64,000 nucleotides of DNA from Cyanobacteria bacterium REEB67 (GTDB lineage Bacteria; Cyanobacteriota; Vampirovibrionia; Obscuribacterales; Obscuribacteraceae). The stretch lies in the NCBI GenBank assembly GCA_018971775.1, contig JAGXAB010000011.1, positions 52,425 through 116,424 of the forward strand, in the 5' to 3' direction. A model generated the notes under the pieces. That model was given only the letters and a program-made list of their open reading frames with translations, had not been told where the DNA came from and did not search any database. Positions within the stretch are counted from its first letter, which is position 1. Each line of letters begins with the position of its first letter. The position numbers and the translations under genes were made by a program. Below are positions 9,683 to 19,432 of this stretch, in pieces.

Positions 9683-10258
9683 TTACTGCGAGGACTGGCG
9701 CCGGCAGAAAAACGTCAGAGCCGTTTGTCCATAAAGGCGATAGTCACTCTTATTAAGGTTACCACCTGGACTATTTTCAGGCAGGACGTCATCGCGGAAA
9801 TGCTCGATCACGACAAGACCTCCTTCGGTGAGCAGGCCGAGCTTTTCGACAAGTTCGAGGATCAGGCTACCGTAACGAAGCTTATAGGGGGGGTCGGCGA
9901 AGATCAAATCGAATTTTGACCCTTTGAGACGTTCCAGCACCCGCCGAAAGTCACCCGAGATAAGCTGCGCTTCACCCATGCCGTCAGGATCGGTCGCGAA
10001 CATGTCGATTGTCTTAAGGATAGCTTTGCCCTGATTGGCCGCCTCCTCGACGAAGACCACCCGTGCCGCCCCCCGACTGAGCGCCTCGAAGCCGATCAGA
10101 CCCGAACCGGCAAAAACGTCAAGGAAGCTGCTCCTGACGATGCGTGTACCTAAAATGTTAAAAAAAGCCTGCCTGACTTTAGCCGACGTGGGGCGGACTT
10201 CCAAGCCGGGGGGGCAGTGCACCGTCCTGCCTCTGAACTGACCAGCTGTGATTCGCAC
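9683..10258 (-). CDS. rsmD: 16S rRNA (guanine-N2-)-methyltransferase RsmD
   Basis: RsmD methylates G966 of 16S rRNA using S-adenosylmethionine. The SAM-binding FAGSGLIGFEALSRGA lies at about 49-64 and the catalytic DPPY at 122-125. VRPTSAKVRQAFFNIL is the family's N-terminal signature. I place the start at GTG 10258. This gives VRITAGQFRGR at the N-terminus, the position where homologues begin (MRIIAGKFRGR-like), 191 residues in total, and GGGAG about 10 bases upstream. ATGs further upstream would add about 24 unconserved residues and lack ribosome sites. It diverges from nusB with 71 bases between starts. Confidence 0.92.
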   Translation of the reverse strand: MRITAGQFRGRTVHCPPGLEVRPTSAKVRQAFFNILGTRIVRSSFLDVFAGSGLIGFEALSRGAARVVFVEEAANQGKAILKTIDMFATDPDGMGEAQLISGDFRRVLERLKGSKFDLIFADPPYKLRYGSLILELVEKLGLLTEGGLVVIEHFRDDVLPENSPGGNLNKSDYRLYGQTALTFFCRRQSSQ

Positions 10259-10329
10259 GCTCAAATTTCTCCCGGGGCACATGATAACATGGCTGTTTAA
10301 ACCCATAGATAGATAAAAGAGGCATCTCA

Positions 10330-11130
10330 ATGAGCGCTCGACGTGTAGCCCGCGAACTGGCTGTAATCGTCATGCCACAGCTTCCCAAGAATGAAGAGAA
10401 GTTGAGCAACCTGGACATTACCGAACTGGTCGACAGAGCCGTCCACATGCTCGTCGATTACGCCCGCCAGAACCTCAAGGATGCCGGCGCCCTTGTTGTC
10501 AAATCGCACAACGATTTGCTCGAATCTGAGGTCACCCATGCCGACAATGAGCATGAGATCAGAGACCTCAAGCCAATAACGATGACCAGTGCCGACCTGA
10601 AGGAAAACTTTCAGCTGGTCGAGCGCGCCATCAATCTAGTCACCGAAGCGATAGACATCCCGAGTGTCGCTCTCAGTGCCACTACTGAGCCTTTCAAAGT
10701 CGTTTGCAAGCGCTGCGGCTCGGCCACTGAAGTCAATCTCGAGCGCGCTCATCGCGAGGAAGTGCGTCTTTTCGTCCAGCGCCTGGTCGGTGTTTACCTC
10801 GAAAACCGCGATATCATCGATGAATTCATCAAACGCGCTCGCGCCAAGTTTCGCATCGAGCGCATGGTCTCAATCGATCGCGACATCCTCAGACTGGCTT
10901 GCGCCGAAGCTTTTTATATGACCGATGTACCGGTCAACGTAGCCATCTCCGAAGCCGTCGAGCTCTCCCACCGCTTTGCCGATGAAAAAGCAGCCAAATT
11001 TATCAACGGCATCCTGGCCGATCTCGCCGAAGAGGCTGAAGCTGTAAGGCGCGCCACCTGGAAGAAAGCGCACGGCGGCACGATGCCTGCGGCCGCTCAA
11101 AATAAGGCCACGGAAAATCACGAGCAATAG
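10330..11130 (+). CDS. nusB: Transcription antitermination factor NusB, long cyanobacterial type
   Basis: NusB with NusE (S10) binds boxA RNA in rRNA antitermination complexes. The protein is 266 residues, much longer than the 139 of E. coli. The N-terminus SARRVARELAVIVMPQLP and an extra helical region resemble the extended cyanobacterial NusB. The C-terminal core is typical: SIDRDILRLACAEA, then VNVAISEAVELSHRFADEK, then FINGILADLAEE. An additional insertion at about 110-140 contains a CKRCG (C126, C129), not seen in ordinary NusB and possibly half of a metal site. ftsY follows 53 bases downstream on the same strand, so the two are probably cotranscribed. Confidence 0.9.
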   Translation: MSARRVARELAVIVMPQLPKNEEKLSNLDITELVDRAVHMLVDYARQNLKDAGALVVKSHNDLLESEVTHADNEHEIRDLKPITMTSADLKENFQLVERAINLVTEAIDIPSVALSATTEPFKVVCKRCGSATEVNLERAHREEVRLFVQRLVGVYLENRDIIDEFIKRARAKFRIERMVSIDRDILRLACAEAFYMTDVPVNVAISEAVELSHRFADEKAAKFINGILADLAEEAEAVRRATWKKAHGGTMPAAAQNKATENHEQ

Positions 11131-11183
11131 CGAACACGAAAAATAAGAAATCACGAGAACCAACGTCGAGGCTAAGCAATCAG

Positions 11184-12260
11184 ATGAGCGATAGCGAGGG
11201 AAGATCAGGCTTCTGGGGCACCACCCTTAACCGTCTCAAAGCAGCTCTGGTCAAAACCAAAGATCAAGTCGGCGCCGAAGAAGCCTTCGAGCATCCCGAA
11301 GTACACGACAAGGACGGTGCGCAAACGGCAACCGCAGCCGCTGCTACATCGACAACAAGCATCTCCCAGCCGCCAAGCGGAAGCATCGGCGGCTCGTTAA
11401 AAACAGAAGCCCGAGTCGAGGCGAAACAGCGCGTCGCCAAGCCGGTCGACGAAGATTTCATCGAAACCCTCGAAGATCGCTTGATTAAGGCCGACCTGGG
11501 CGTGGGCAATGTTTCGATTTTGATTGACGATTTGCGCTCCGAAAGCAAAGGCAAAAGCTGGACCAGTCTAGACGTCGAAAACTTTCTCAAAAGAGAATTC
11601 GCCCGCCTGCTCAGTGACACCGCCGGATCCGCTTTGAGCTACAAAGAAGGCAAGCTCAACGTCTATCTGGTCGTCGGCGTCAACGGTGTTGGCAAAACGA
11701 CAAGCATCGGTAAACTGGCCGCCCGCTTCAAAAGCGAGGGCAAAAAAGTGCTGCTCGCAGCCGGCGATACATTCCGCGCCGCCGCCGAATCTCAGCTCGA
11801 AATATGGTCACAAAGAGCAAATGTCGACATCGTCCGCTTGCAAGACGGCGCCGATCCCGGTGCTGTCGTCTATCAAGCCCTGGCCAAGGGACACGATGAA
11901 AAATATGATGCCTTGATCATCGACACCGCCGGTCGCCTCCATAACAAGACCAACCTGATGGCCGAGTTGAAAAAGATCCGTTCAGTGGTCGACAAGCAAA
12001 AGCAAGACGCCAATGTCGAATCCTTCCTCGTCCTCGATGCCTCCACCGGTCAAAACGGGCTACAACAGGCCAAAGTCTTTGCTGAGACCTGCGGTCTAAC
12101 CGGTGTCATATTGACCAAACTGGACGGCACCGCCAAAGGTGGCGTCGTATTCGCCATCGCCCGCGAATTGAAGATCCCGGTCAAGCTGATCGGCATCGGC
12201 GAAAAGATGGAAGACCTGCGCGACTTTGACCCCGACATGTTCGTCGAGGCTTTGTTCTAA
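11184..12260 (+). CDS. ftsY: Signal recognition particle receptor FtsY
   Basis: FtsY is the membrane-associated SRP GTPase that receives ribosome-nascent chain complexes from Ffh. The variable acidic/Ala-Thr N-terminal A region covers about 1-85. The N domain follows, then the G domain with G1 GVNGVGKTT (about 161-169), DTFRAAA, DTAGRLHN, the G4 TKLDGTAKGG and the C-terminal GIGEKMEDLRDFDPDMFVEA. All SRP GTPase motifs are intact. It lies downstream of nusB and converges with the acyl-CoA synthetase gene, 22 bases away with no obvious terminator. Confidence 0.97.
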   Translation: MSDSEGRSGFWGTTLNRLKAALVKTKDQVGAEEAFEHPEVHDKDGAQTATAAAATSTTSISQPPSGSIGGSLKTEARVEAKQRVAKPVDEDFIETLEDRLIKADLGVGNVSILIDDLRSESKGKSWTSLDVENFLKREFARLLSDTAGSALSYKEGKLNVYLVVGVNGVGKTTSIGKLAARFKSEGKKVLLAAGDTFRAAAESQLEIWSQRANVDIVRLQDGADPGAVVYQALAKGHDEKYDALIIDTAGRLHNKTNLMAELKKIRSVVDKQKQDANVESFLVLDASTGQNGLQQAKVFAETCGLTGVILTKLDGTAKGGVVFAIARELKIPVKLIGIGEKMEDLRDFDPDMFVEALF

Positions 12261-12282
12261 ACGAGATCAGCTTCTGGCCAGG

Positions 12283-14277
12283 CTAGACCTTGCCGATTAC
12301 GTATTCGAGCGCTTCCGGATTTTCGACGGCGGTCAAATCGAGACCGTCTTCACCCTGATATTTTTTCTTGATCACGCCGCGCACGATTTTGCCCGAGCGC
12401 GTTTTGGGTAGGGCCTGCACACAGTGGATTTCTTCCGGTTTGAGAGTCGATCCCAGGCGAGCTCCAATCATGTCACGCAGCTCCTTGTCGATATCGGTGG
12501 AATACTCAGTACCGGGCATGAGCACGACGAAACAGACCAGTCCTTCGCCTTTGACAGAGTGAGGCACACCAATAACGGCCGCTTCGGCGACATCGGCATG
12601 CTCGACCAGGACAGATTCTACTTCACCCGGACCAACACGCTTACCGGCCACTTTGATCGTATCGTCGGAGCGTCCAAACAAAAACCAGGAACCGTCTTGA
12701 TCGACTTTGGCCCAGTCGCCATGGTACCAGACCCCGGGAAATTTGGTGAAATAAGTATCGATATAGCGATCAGGGTCGCCGAGAAAACCACGCGTCATCG
12801 AGGGTGCGGGCTTCTTGCAGACGAGGTGGCCGATTTCACCGGAGATACTCTCGCCGCTTTCGTTGAAAACATCAATAGCCATACCAAGGCCGGGCCCACC
12901 CAGTGAACAGGGCTTGAGCGGCATCACCGGCAGTGGCATGAGCAGACAGCCGACGATTTCGGTGCCGCCGGAGATATTGATAATCGGACAGCGCTTGCCG
13001 CCCACTTTTTCGAAGAACCACATATAGGTGTCGTGATCCCAGGGCTCGCCGGTGCTGCCCAGTAGTCTCAAACCGCTCAGGTCGTGCTTCTCGACCCACT
13101 GATCGCCCTGACTCTTGAGCTGGCGAATGAGGGTGGGACTGATACCTAGGGTGGTGACTTTATGGCGGTTGACGATTTGCCAGACGGCATCCGGCTCGGG
13201 ATAAGCGGGGTGACCTTCGAAGACGACCATGGTGGCGCCCCAGAACATTGTCCCGATCATTTCCCAGGGACCCATCATCCAGCCGATATCGGTGACCCAG
13301 AAAAAGACATCTTCCGGTTGCACGTCGAAGGCGAAGCCCAACTCCTTGGCTATTTGAGCAAGGGAGCCGCCATGGGTGTGGACAGTGCCCTTGGGCCGAC
13401 CGGTCGTGCCGGAGGTATAAAGATACATGGCCGGGTGCTCGGCGGGCAGATTGACCACGGTCTCGGCAGGTTCTTGATTGCTTACGACATCATGAAACCA
13501 GAGGTCGCGACCGTCCTGCATGTGCACACCGGTATCGCAATGGTTGACGACAATCATATGTTCGACGCAGGGAGCGCTGAGCATCGCTTCATCGCATTCT
13601 TTTTTGATCGGGATAAATTTACCGCGGCGTTTGCCGGCATCGGCGGTGAAGACGACCCGAGCCTGGGCGTCGTTGAGGCGAGCGGCGAGAGGATGCGGGC
13701 CGTAGCCACTAAATACAGGCACGGCGACAGCACCGATTTTCAAACAAGCAAAAAATACTGCCACCACTTCCGGTATCATCGGCATATAGATGCCGACGGC
13801 GTCCCCGGCTTTTACATTGAGCTTGAGCAGACACTGGGCCACCTGTCCCGAAAGACGATTCAATTCGCCATAGGTCAATTTGCGGGAGCGGCCGTCTTCG
13901 CCTTCCCAGATCATGGCTGGATGGTCTTTGCCTACGGCGACACGACTACCGGCCGTTTTGCCTTTCTCCATATGAAAATCGAGGATATTAGCGGCGATAT
14001 TTAGTTCACCGCCAACGAACCATTTCGTCCAGGGAAAACCTTCCTTGTCATCGATCAGCCTGGTGTAGGGCTTGTGCCACTGCACACCCATGTATTCCAT
14101 GGCGCTGTTCCAGAACCAGGCCGTGTCATCGTTGGATTTGGCAATCAACTCCTGCCAGTCGGCAATGCCGTGCAGGCGCATAAAATCGGCAACCCGAGTT
14201 TTGAGATAGGCGCCGGAGGGCTTCCAGATCACTTCGGACGCAGATGCAGAAGGACTGGACGTAATTGATTGACTCAT
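12283..14277 (-). CDS. AMP-forming acyl-CoA synthetase, AcsA-related but without the acetate-pocket motif
   Basis: This ANL-superfamily ligase makes acyl-CoA through an acyl-adenylate. The N-terminal acetyl-CoA synthetase-type domain (FWNSAMEYMGVQWHKP) is present. The P-loop YTSGTTGRPKG spans about 287-297 and the adenylation lysine is K630 in KTRSGKIVRG. The motif that reads WWQTETG in true acetyl-CoA synthetases, whose tryptophan limits the pocket to acetate or propionate, is replaced here by INISGGTEIVG. A larger carboxylic acid substrate is therefore likely (inference). A second enzyme at 59050 keeps WWQTETG, so the two probably divide substrates. It diverges from nothing close: a 134-base gap separates it from the membrane protein gene upstream. 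Confidence 0.85.
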   Translation of the reverse strand: MSQSITSSPSASASEVIWKPSGAYLKTRVADFMRLHGIADWQELIAKSNDDTAWFWNSAMEYMGVQWHKPYTRLIDDKEGFPWTKWFVGGELNIAANILDFHMEKGKTAGSRVAVGKDHPAMIWEGEDGRSRKLTYGELNRLSGQVAQCLLKLNVKAGDAVGIYMPMIPEVVAVFFACLKIGAVAVPVFSGYGPHPLAARLNDAQARVVFTADAGKRRGKFIPIKKECDEAMLSAPCVEHMIVVNHCDTGVHMQDGRDLWFHDVVSNQEPAETVVNLPAEHPAMYLYTSGTTGRPKGTVHTHGGSLAQIAKELGFAFDVQPEDVFFWVTDIGWMMGPWEMIGTMFWGATMVVFEGHPAYPEPDAVWQIVNRHKVTTLGISPTLIRQLKSQGDQWVEKHDLSGLRLLGSTGEPWDHDTYMWFFEKVGGKRCPIINISGGTEIVGCLLMPLPVMPLKPCSLGGPGLGMAIDVFNESGESISGEIGHLVCKKPAPSMTRGFLGDPDRYIDTYFTKFPGVWYHGDWAKVDQDGSWFLFGRSDDTIKVAGKRVGPGEVESVLVEHADVAEAAVIGVPHSVKGEGLVCFVVLMPGTEYSTDIDKELRDMIGARLGSTLKPEEIHCVQALPKTRSGKIVRGVIKKKYQGEDGLDLTAVENPEALEYVIGKV

Positions 14278-14411
14278 AACAACCTGACCCGTGAAGAATG
14301 GACGGATAAATACGGATGTGACGCTTAAACAAGGAGAAACAGATTTTACCGCCCATGGCCGTCCCTCAGCTCATGTCAGATAAAAAACTAAGGAAATTAG
14401 CAGTATTTGAT

Positions 14412-14780
14412 TTAGAAGGGCGGCTCGCCGTTCAGGGCCTTGGGAATGGAGCTGACCAGGGTTTCGATAGCAAAGAGGGTGCAACCGAGCAGATTGGCAA
14501 TCAGGACGACGGCCCAGACGACGCGCGGCTCGCGCCTTTCCAGGAGCATCAGCACCGTACCCTCGACCATCACCGAGTAAGTGCCAAAAAGGGTCAGCCC
14601 CCAGGGCATGGAGCCCGTGATATAGGGGCCGAGACCGAGCACCAGGCCGAGGAAGGAGGCAAAATTCATCAGTAGAGAATCAAAAATGCAAAGAGGCAAA
14701 GAGCCCCACTTCATGCGCCAGAGCACGACGGCCTCGACAAGCACGATTGGCACAAATTGGAAAATGTAGAAGCTGAGCAT
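14412..14780 (-). CDS. Small four-helix membrane protein of unknown function
   Basis: The 122 residues are almost entirely hydrophobic, with about four membrane segments: roughly 3-20, 38-55, 60-80 and 88-108. WRMKWGSLP and ERREPRVVW are the charged connectors. I recognise no family. It is read from an ATG at 14780 and diverges from the kinase gene 121 bases away. Downstream, 134 bases separate it from the acyl-CoA synthetase start on the same strand. The length and clean hydrophobic periodicity support a real gene; no role can be assigned. Confidence 0.6.
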   Translation of the reverse strand: MLSFYIFQFVPIVLVEAVVLWRMKWGSLPLCIFDSLLMNFASFLGLVLGLGPYITGSMPWGLTLFGTYSVMVEGTVLMLLERREPRVVWAVVLIANLLGCTLFAIETLVSSIPKALNGEPPF

Positions 14781-14901
14781 GGTTAACTGCCGTGCCGGTG
14801 GTCACTCTTTACTATCTTAAGGGGCTTTCCAAGTAAATTAGCGCAAAAGTGGGCATAGATTTGAGGGAGTCCGACGGCAGACCGAGATGTAAGGACCATT
14901 T

Positions 14902-17685
14902 ATGAGCGGCTCAAAGCCTCTTACCACCCGCGAACAAACCAAATTAAACCAGAATATCAAAAACGATCCGCTGGTTGGTCAGGTGATCGGAGGCCATTAC
15001 GAGGTGCTCGAATGCATCGGTAAGGGTGGAATGAGCGCTGTTTATAAAACGCGCCACCAGCTGATCAATCAGTTGAGGGCGGTGAAAGTGCTCTTGCCGC
15101 ACAGGGACGCCGCCAGTGATTTCCTGCTGCGCTTCCAACTCGAAGCGACCGCCGCCAGTCGTCTCGACAATCCGCACATCGTGCGCATCCACGACTTTGC
15201 CTCACCCCCCGATAGCGCCCCATATCTCGTCATGGACTTTGCCGAAGGGGTAGGCCTCGGCGATGAGATCGACCGACTCGGACACATACCGGTCAAACGC
15301 GCCCTCTATATTTTTCATCAACTACTCGATGCGATCGGCCATACCCACCTGCGCGGCGTCATCCACCGCGACCTCAAACCGGACAATATCCTGCTCGTAG
15401 ACGACGAAATCGGTGGTGAAGATTTCGTCAAACTGATCGATTTTGGCATCGCCAAATTGACCGCCGCCGACAAATTGCAACCGCAAGGCCTCACTCCCAC
15501 AGGCGAGGTTTTCGGCTCGCCGCAATATATGAGCCCGGAGCAGTGCGCCGGCCTGACCATGGACGTGCGCTCCGAAATTTATTCGCTCGGTTGCATGCTT
15601 TACGAGATGCTCTCGGGCAGGGCGCCGTTGCTCGGCAAGAGCGTTCTGGAAACACTCAACATGCAAGCGCATGTCGAAGCGACACCGGTCTCGAAGTTGC
15701 CGATTGAACCGCCGATTAAGTTGCCCCGCGGTCTCGACGAGATCGTCATGAAATGTCTGGCAAAAAAACCGTCTGATCGATTTCAAAGCACCGAAGAACT
15801 GGCCGCCGCTCTGGAAAAAATACAGCCGGCGACGCCTCCGGGCCGCTTCGGTCAATCGGGGTCGAATAAAACAAAAAACGGCGTGACGCGGAAAAAAGAC
15901 CAGGCACCGCGGGCGCCATCAAATATTATCTCACTACCGATGGTGGCAGGCCTGACACTGACCTTTGCCCTCGGATTTGGCATGGCCAAACTCCAGGATC
16001 TGGCCGGAGCCGTGGGCGCCGGCGCAAAAAAGGAGCAAGCCGCAACGCAAACGGCGACAGGCGGAGCCAGCCAAGCCGAGCCAGTCACACCCCAGCTAGA
16101 ACACTGGCATAGCCTGACCGAGGCTGGTCAGAACGCGCTCGATAGAGGTGATCTGGACTCGGCCGCCAGTCAGCTGGAAGAAGCCCTGAACGTAGCCAAC
16201 AGCCTCAATGACGGCCAGAAACATTCGGCGGCAACGGGCATCGACCTTGCATCGCTCGACATAATCAAACAGTTCAAAAACCCCAAACAAGACGAAGCTG
16301 CTAAAGTAGTGGCGGTAACGGAGACCTATCCCAATCATCCCTGGGCAACAAAGGTAAGCGCTCTGGTCGAGCTTCTCCACGAAAAGCCGGAAAAAGCCGA
16401 GGAACAAAAAGCGATATTGCGCTCCACCCTGGAAGTACTGGAAAATCCCTACAAAGGCAATCTGAGCGGCCTGAACGGTGTAATCAATCTAGCCGCCAAA
16501 AATATCGCAGCATACAATGCCCTCACCGCTCGCGACGAAATGCGCCTGGCCATCGCCATTGCCGGCGTCCAGGAAGAACAGGGCTATCATAAAAAAGCCC
16601 AGCTGTCTCTGGAAAAATATAGAGAGGAGCTAAATAAACTTGGACCTTTCGATCCGCTCACGGCCCGCTTTTACCTGTTGGACGGTAAATTGGCTCTCAA
16701 TCAGGGCGACCTGGACGCGGCGACCGGAGCGATCGATAAAGCCGATCAGATTTATCGCGAAAATCTTCAGGATCATCCGGCCGAAATTTCGGAAATCAAT
16801 CAGCTGCGCTCCGATGTCGCCCTGGTTCGCGGGCACGCCGACGAAAGCTTGAGCATAGCCAAACAAGCCCTGGCAGCTGCCAGAGACTGGAAAGCGCCTC
16901 CGGAATCGCGCCTGGACCTCGTCAAAGACCGGCTTTTTATGCGCGCCGCCACCATCGAGCCCGCCACCTACCTGGAACAAGCGACTCAGCGGTGCCATGA
17001 GTCTCTGGCTGAAGAGGAAGGCGCCGTGCCTAAAAATCTCAATCATTTGATTACCGACCTATCTTTGAGCGATCTTTTGCAAGCCATCGCCGCCGGTGCC
17101 AGAAGCAAAGCCGGCCCGGGCGGTGCTCCGGGCAGTACCAGGCCGATGCTCTGGCGCGCCGTGGCGCTCGCCTATCAGAGCGGCAGAATGGCCGAAGCAT
17201 CGAGGTTGATGCACCCGCTCCTCTTGAGCTATGACACGCCTCTAACTCAAAAAGAGTTGCTCAAACTGGCTGCCAACCGTCTGATTATCGACAATGACCT
17301 GGCCAGCGCCGGCAATAATAACGGCGCCGACTTGCTCGAAGACTACGTCTACCTTTCCGAGGTTTATCAGGACTTTAGCCTGGGCGCAGCCCGCGACCTG
17401 AAAAAAGCACACTATTTCCTCGAACATGCCAGCGGCGAAGCGGCAAACAAAGAGAATCGCAAAAGTCGTCTGCTCGTCGCCCACGTCTATTACGACCAGG
17501 CGCGCCTCGCCAGAGACCGCAAGGATATGCCTGCGCTGGTGACAACTTTCCTTGATGAAGCGCAAAAAGAACTACGCAAAAATGATCACCTTGATGCCAG
17601 CCAGGTCGACGAACAAGTCGCCAGTGCGGCCCTGCTCAAGAAGGTCAATGATATGGAGCAGGAGATAAAGCGCCTGCCCCAGTAA
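14902..17685 (+). CDS. Membrane-bound Ser/Thr protein kinase with a large helical-repeat sensor region
   Basis: The N-terminal Hanks-type kinase domain (about 32-310) is complete. It has a glycine loop IGKGGMSAVYK, ATP lysine K62, catalytic HRDLKPDN with D157, DFG at 180-182 and the SPEQ of the activation segment. A single membrane helix follows at about 342-362. The remaining roughly 560 residues are outside the membrane and rich in helical, TPR-like pairs (for example AGQNALDRGDLDSAASQLEEAL). This is the PknB-like plan with a TPR sensor. The ATG at 14902 has AAGGA 7 bases upstream. The 3' end overlaps the convergent pdxT gene by 41 bases. The signal and targets are unknown. Confidence 0.9.
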   Translation: MSGSKPLTTREQTKLNQNIKNDPLVGQVIGGHYEVLECIGKGGMSAVYKTRHQLINQLRAVKVLLPHRDAASDFLLRFQLEATAASRLDNPHIVRIHDFASPPDSAPYLVMDFAEGVGLGDEIDRLGHIPVKRALYIFHQLLDAIGHTHLRGVIHRDLKPDNILLVDDEIGGEDFVKLIDFGIAKLTAADKLQPQGLTPTGEVFGSPQYMSPEQCAGLTMDVRSEIYSLGCMLYEMLSGRAPLLGKSVLETLNMQAHVEATPVSKLPIEPPIKLPRGLDEIVMKCLAKKPSDRFQSTEELAAALEKIQPATPPGRFGQSGSNKTKNGVTRKKDQAPRAPSNIISLPMVAGLTLTFALGFGMAKLQDLAGAVGAGAKKEQAATQTATGGASQAEPVTPQLEHWHSLTEAGQNALDRGDLDSAASQLEEALNVANSLNDGQKHSAATGIDLASLDIIKQFKNPKQDEAAKVVAVTETYPNHPWATKVSALVELLHEKPEKAEEQKAILRSTLEVLENPYKGNLSGLNGVINLAAKNIAAYNALTARDEMRLAIAIAGVQEEQGYHKKAQLSLEKYREELNKLGPFDPLTARFYLLDGKLALNQGDLDAATGAIDKADQIYRENLQDHPAEISEINQLRSDVALVRGHADESLSIAKQALAAARDWKAPPESRLDLVKDRLFMRAATIEPATYLEQATQRCHESLAEEEGAVPKNLNHLITDLSLSDLLQAIAAGARSKAGPGGAPGSTRPMLWRAVALAYQSGRMAEASRLMHPLLLSYDTPLTQKELLKLAANRLIIDNDLASAGNNNGADLLEDYVYLSEVYQDFSLGAARDLKKAHYFLEHASGEAANKENRKSRLLVAHVYYDQARLARDRKDMPALVTTFLDEAQKELRKNDHLDASQVDEQVASAALLKKVNDMEQEIKRLPQ

Positions 17686-18355
17686 AGGGCAGTGCCTCAG
17701 AGCTTCTAACAGAGCCAGCGGCAGTCAGTGCGCTGCGCACCATGTCAATAAAATAGGCGTGTACACGGCTGTCATCGACGATTTCCGGATGGAAAGCGCT
17801 GATCAGGAGATTGTCCTGCCGGGCCATGACGATTCCTTCGGCAATGGTGGCCATGACCGTAACCGCCGGTCCGCAAGACGTGATGATCGGAGCACGGATA
17901 AAGACAGCTGGGAAGGCCTCGGCACCGAGCTCGGCAACCGGCAAATCGATTTCGAAACTGCGTCTTTGCGCGCCGAAGGCGTTGCGTTTAACGGCGATAT
18001 CCATGAGCGCCAGGCGACCCTGCTTCGAGCCTTCTATTTCACGAGCCAGAAATATCGAGCCCATGCAGGTGCCGTAGACAGGCATACCGGACTGAGCGCG
18101 GCTTTTGATCGCAGCAAAGAGCGGATCATTGCCATCATCGACCAGGCGCGCAATTGCCGTCGATTCGCCGCCGGGGATGACCAGGGCGTCGATGGCAAGC
18201 TCGCCGCTGATCTGCTCGGCATAGCGGACAGCACTGGTTTCAATTTCAGAGTCGGCGCGCTGGAGCGCATTCATGTGCTCGGCAAAATCTCCTTGCAAGG
18301 CGAGGACGCCTACGCGGATTTTTCTTTGCAGGCCTGTCAATTTTTTGTCTGACAT
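17645..18355 (-). CDS. pdxT: Pyridoxal 5'-phosphate synthase glutaminase subunit PdxT
   Basis: PdxT hydrolyses glutamine and channels ammonia to PdxS for pyridoxal phosphate synthesis. It is a class I amidotransferase: PGGEST at 61-66, the nucleophile C97 in YGTCMG, and the H189/E191 pair in AFHPE complete the triad. The residue after the cysteine is Met where most PdxT have Ala. About 35 extra C-terminal residues extend beyond the usual end, in the segment that overlaps the convergent kinase gene. It lies 63 bases downstream of pdxS on the same strand. Confidence 0.95.
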   Translation of the reverse strand: MSDKKLTGLQRKIRVGVLALQGDFAEHMNALQRADSEIETSAVRYAEQISGELAIDALVIPGGESTAIARLVDDGNDPLFAAIKSRAQSGMPVYGTCMGSIFLAREIEGSKQGRLALMDIAVKRNAFGAQRRSFEIDLPVAELGAEAFPAVFIRAPIITSCGPAVTVMATIAEGIVMARQDNLLISAFHPEIVDDSRVHAYFIDMVRSALTAAGSVRSSEALPFTGAGALSPAPYH

Positions 18356-18418
18356 TATTTAGTCTCCAGCGCGCCCGATTCAGATTTTATTTTGATTATC
18401 TATACCAATGACAAGAGA

Positions 18419-19339
18419 TTACCAGCCACGTTTGGCCAGGCTCTCGGCATCGGTCAAATCGCGACAGTTGCGTCCGACCATCGCTTCGCCGAGATTGCGG
18501 CTCACTTCGGCCAGCACATCCGGATTGTTGTAGAAGGTGGTGGCTTTAACGATGGCGAGGGCGCGCTGTTGCGGATTGCCCGATTTGAAAATGCCGGAGC
18601 CGACGAAAACACCGTCCACACCAAGTTGCATCATCAAAGCAGCATCGGCAGGAGTAGCGATACCGCCGGCTGCGAAATTGACGACCGGCAATTTGCCTTC
18701 CTTGGCGACATACTGGACGAGATCGAAAGGAGCGCCGATGTTTTTAGCATAGGTCATCAGCTCCTCTTTGGGCATGCAAGTAAGCTTGCGGATTTCACCG
18801 AGGATGGCCCGGGCGTGACGGACCGCTTCGACTACGTCGCCGGTACCAGCTTCGCCCTTGGTGCGCATCATGGCAGCGCCTTCGCCGATACGACGGAGCG
18901 CTTCACCGAGATTTTTAGCGCCGCAGACAAAGGGGATTTCAAATTTGCTTTTGTCGATGTGAAACTCTTCGTCCGCCGGGGTCAAAACTTCCGACTCATC
19001 AATGCAGTCGACACCGAGTGATTGCAAGATTTGCGCTTCGACGAAATGACCGATTCTCGCTTTGGCCATAACCGGGATGGAAACGGCAGCGATGATTTTT
19101 GAAATCATGTCGGGATCGCTCATGCGAGCAACGCCGCCATCGGCGCGGATATCGGCAGGCACGCGCTCGAGAGCCATGACGGCAACGGCACCGGCTTCTT
19201 CGGCGATCTTCGCTTGCTCGGCATTGACGACGTCCATGATTACGCCGCCTTTGAGCATCTGAGGCAGACCCTCTTTGACCAGCTTGGTGCCGGTTTTGGC
19301 TTTAGCGTGATTTTCATCTTTTACTACAGTGCTCATCAT
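18419..19339 (-). CDS. pdxS: Pyridoxal 5'-phosphate synthase subunit PdxS
   Basis: PdxS condenses ribose 5-phosphate, glyceraldehyde 3-phosphate and ammonia into pyridoxal phosphate, as a dodecamer decorated by PdxT. The sequence is highly typical: [54 protein letters not shown], and [11 protein letters not shown] with the phosphate-binding glycines, then [12 protein letters not shown]. There are two adjacent ATGs; AGGAG lies 5 bases before the second (19336), which may be the one used. It is followed by pdxT and preceded by a MocR-type regulator across a 107-base gap holding repeated candidate operator sites. Confidence 0.97.
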   Translation of the reverse strand: MMSTVVKDENHAKAKTGTKLVKEGLPQMLKGGVIMDVVNAEQAKIAEEAGAVAVMALERVPADIRADGGVARMSDPDMISKIIAAVSIPVMAKARIGHFVEAQILQSLGVDCIDESEVLTPADEEFHIDKSKFEIPFVCGAKNLGEALRRIGEGAAMMRTKGEAGTGDVVEAVRHARAILGEIRKLTCMPKEELMTYAKNIGAPFDLVQYVAKEGKLPVVNFAAGGIATPADAALMMQLGVDGVFVGSGIFKSGNPQQRALAIVKATTFYNNPDVLAEVSRNLGEAMVGRNCRDLTDAESLAKRGW

Positions 19340-19381
19340 TGCTCCTAAATTATTTACTGGGTTTCCGGCTATTTATGTTTT

Positions 19382-19432
19382 AAATCGGTCTTTTTTTAAA
19401 TCGGGAATTTTAAATCGGGCATTTCTATCGGG
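19382..19432. promoter_or_regulatory. Four AATCGGG-type direct repeats between the MocR/PdxR gene and pdxS
   Basis: On the plus strand AAATCGG occurs at 19382, 19398 and 19412, and a partial copy (CTATCGG) at 19425. On the transcribed strand these read CCGATTT. They sit 47-97 bases upstream of the pdxS start. PdxR regulators of the MocR family bind short direct repeats in pdxST promoters, so these are candidate operators (inference); the spacings of 16, 14 and 13 bases are uneven. Confidence 0.45.

Noticed and set aside
13162..14004. 280-codon plus-strand frame
   Set aside because: It is antisense to the conserved acyl-CoA synthetase gene and contains none of the features of a real protein.
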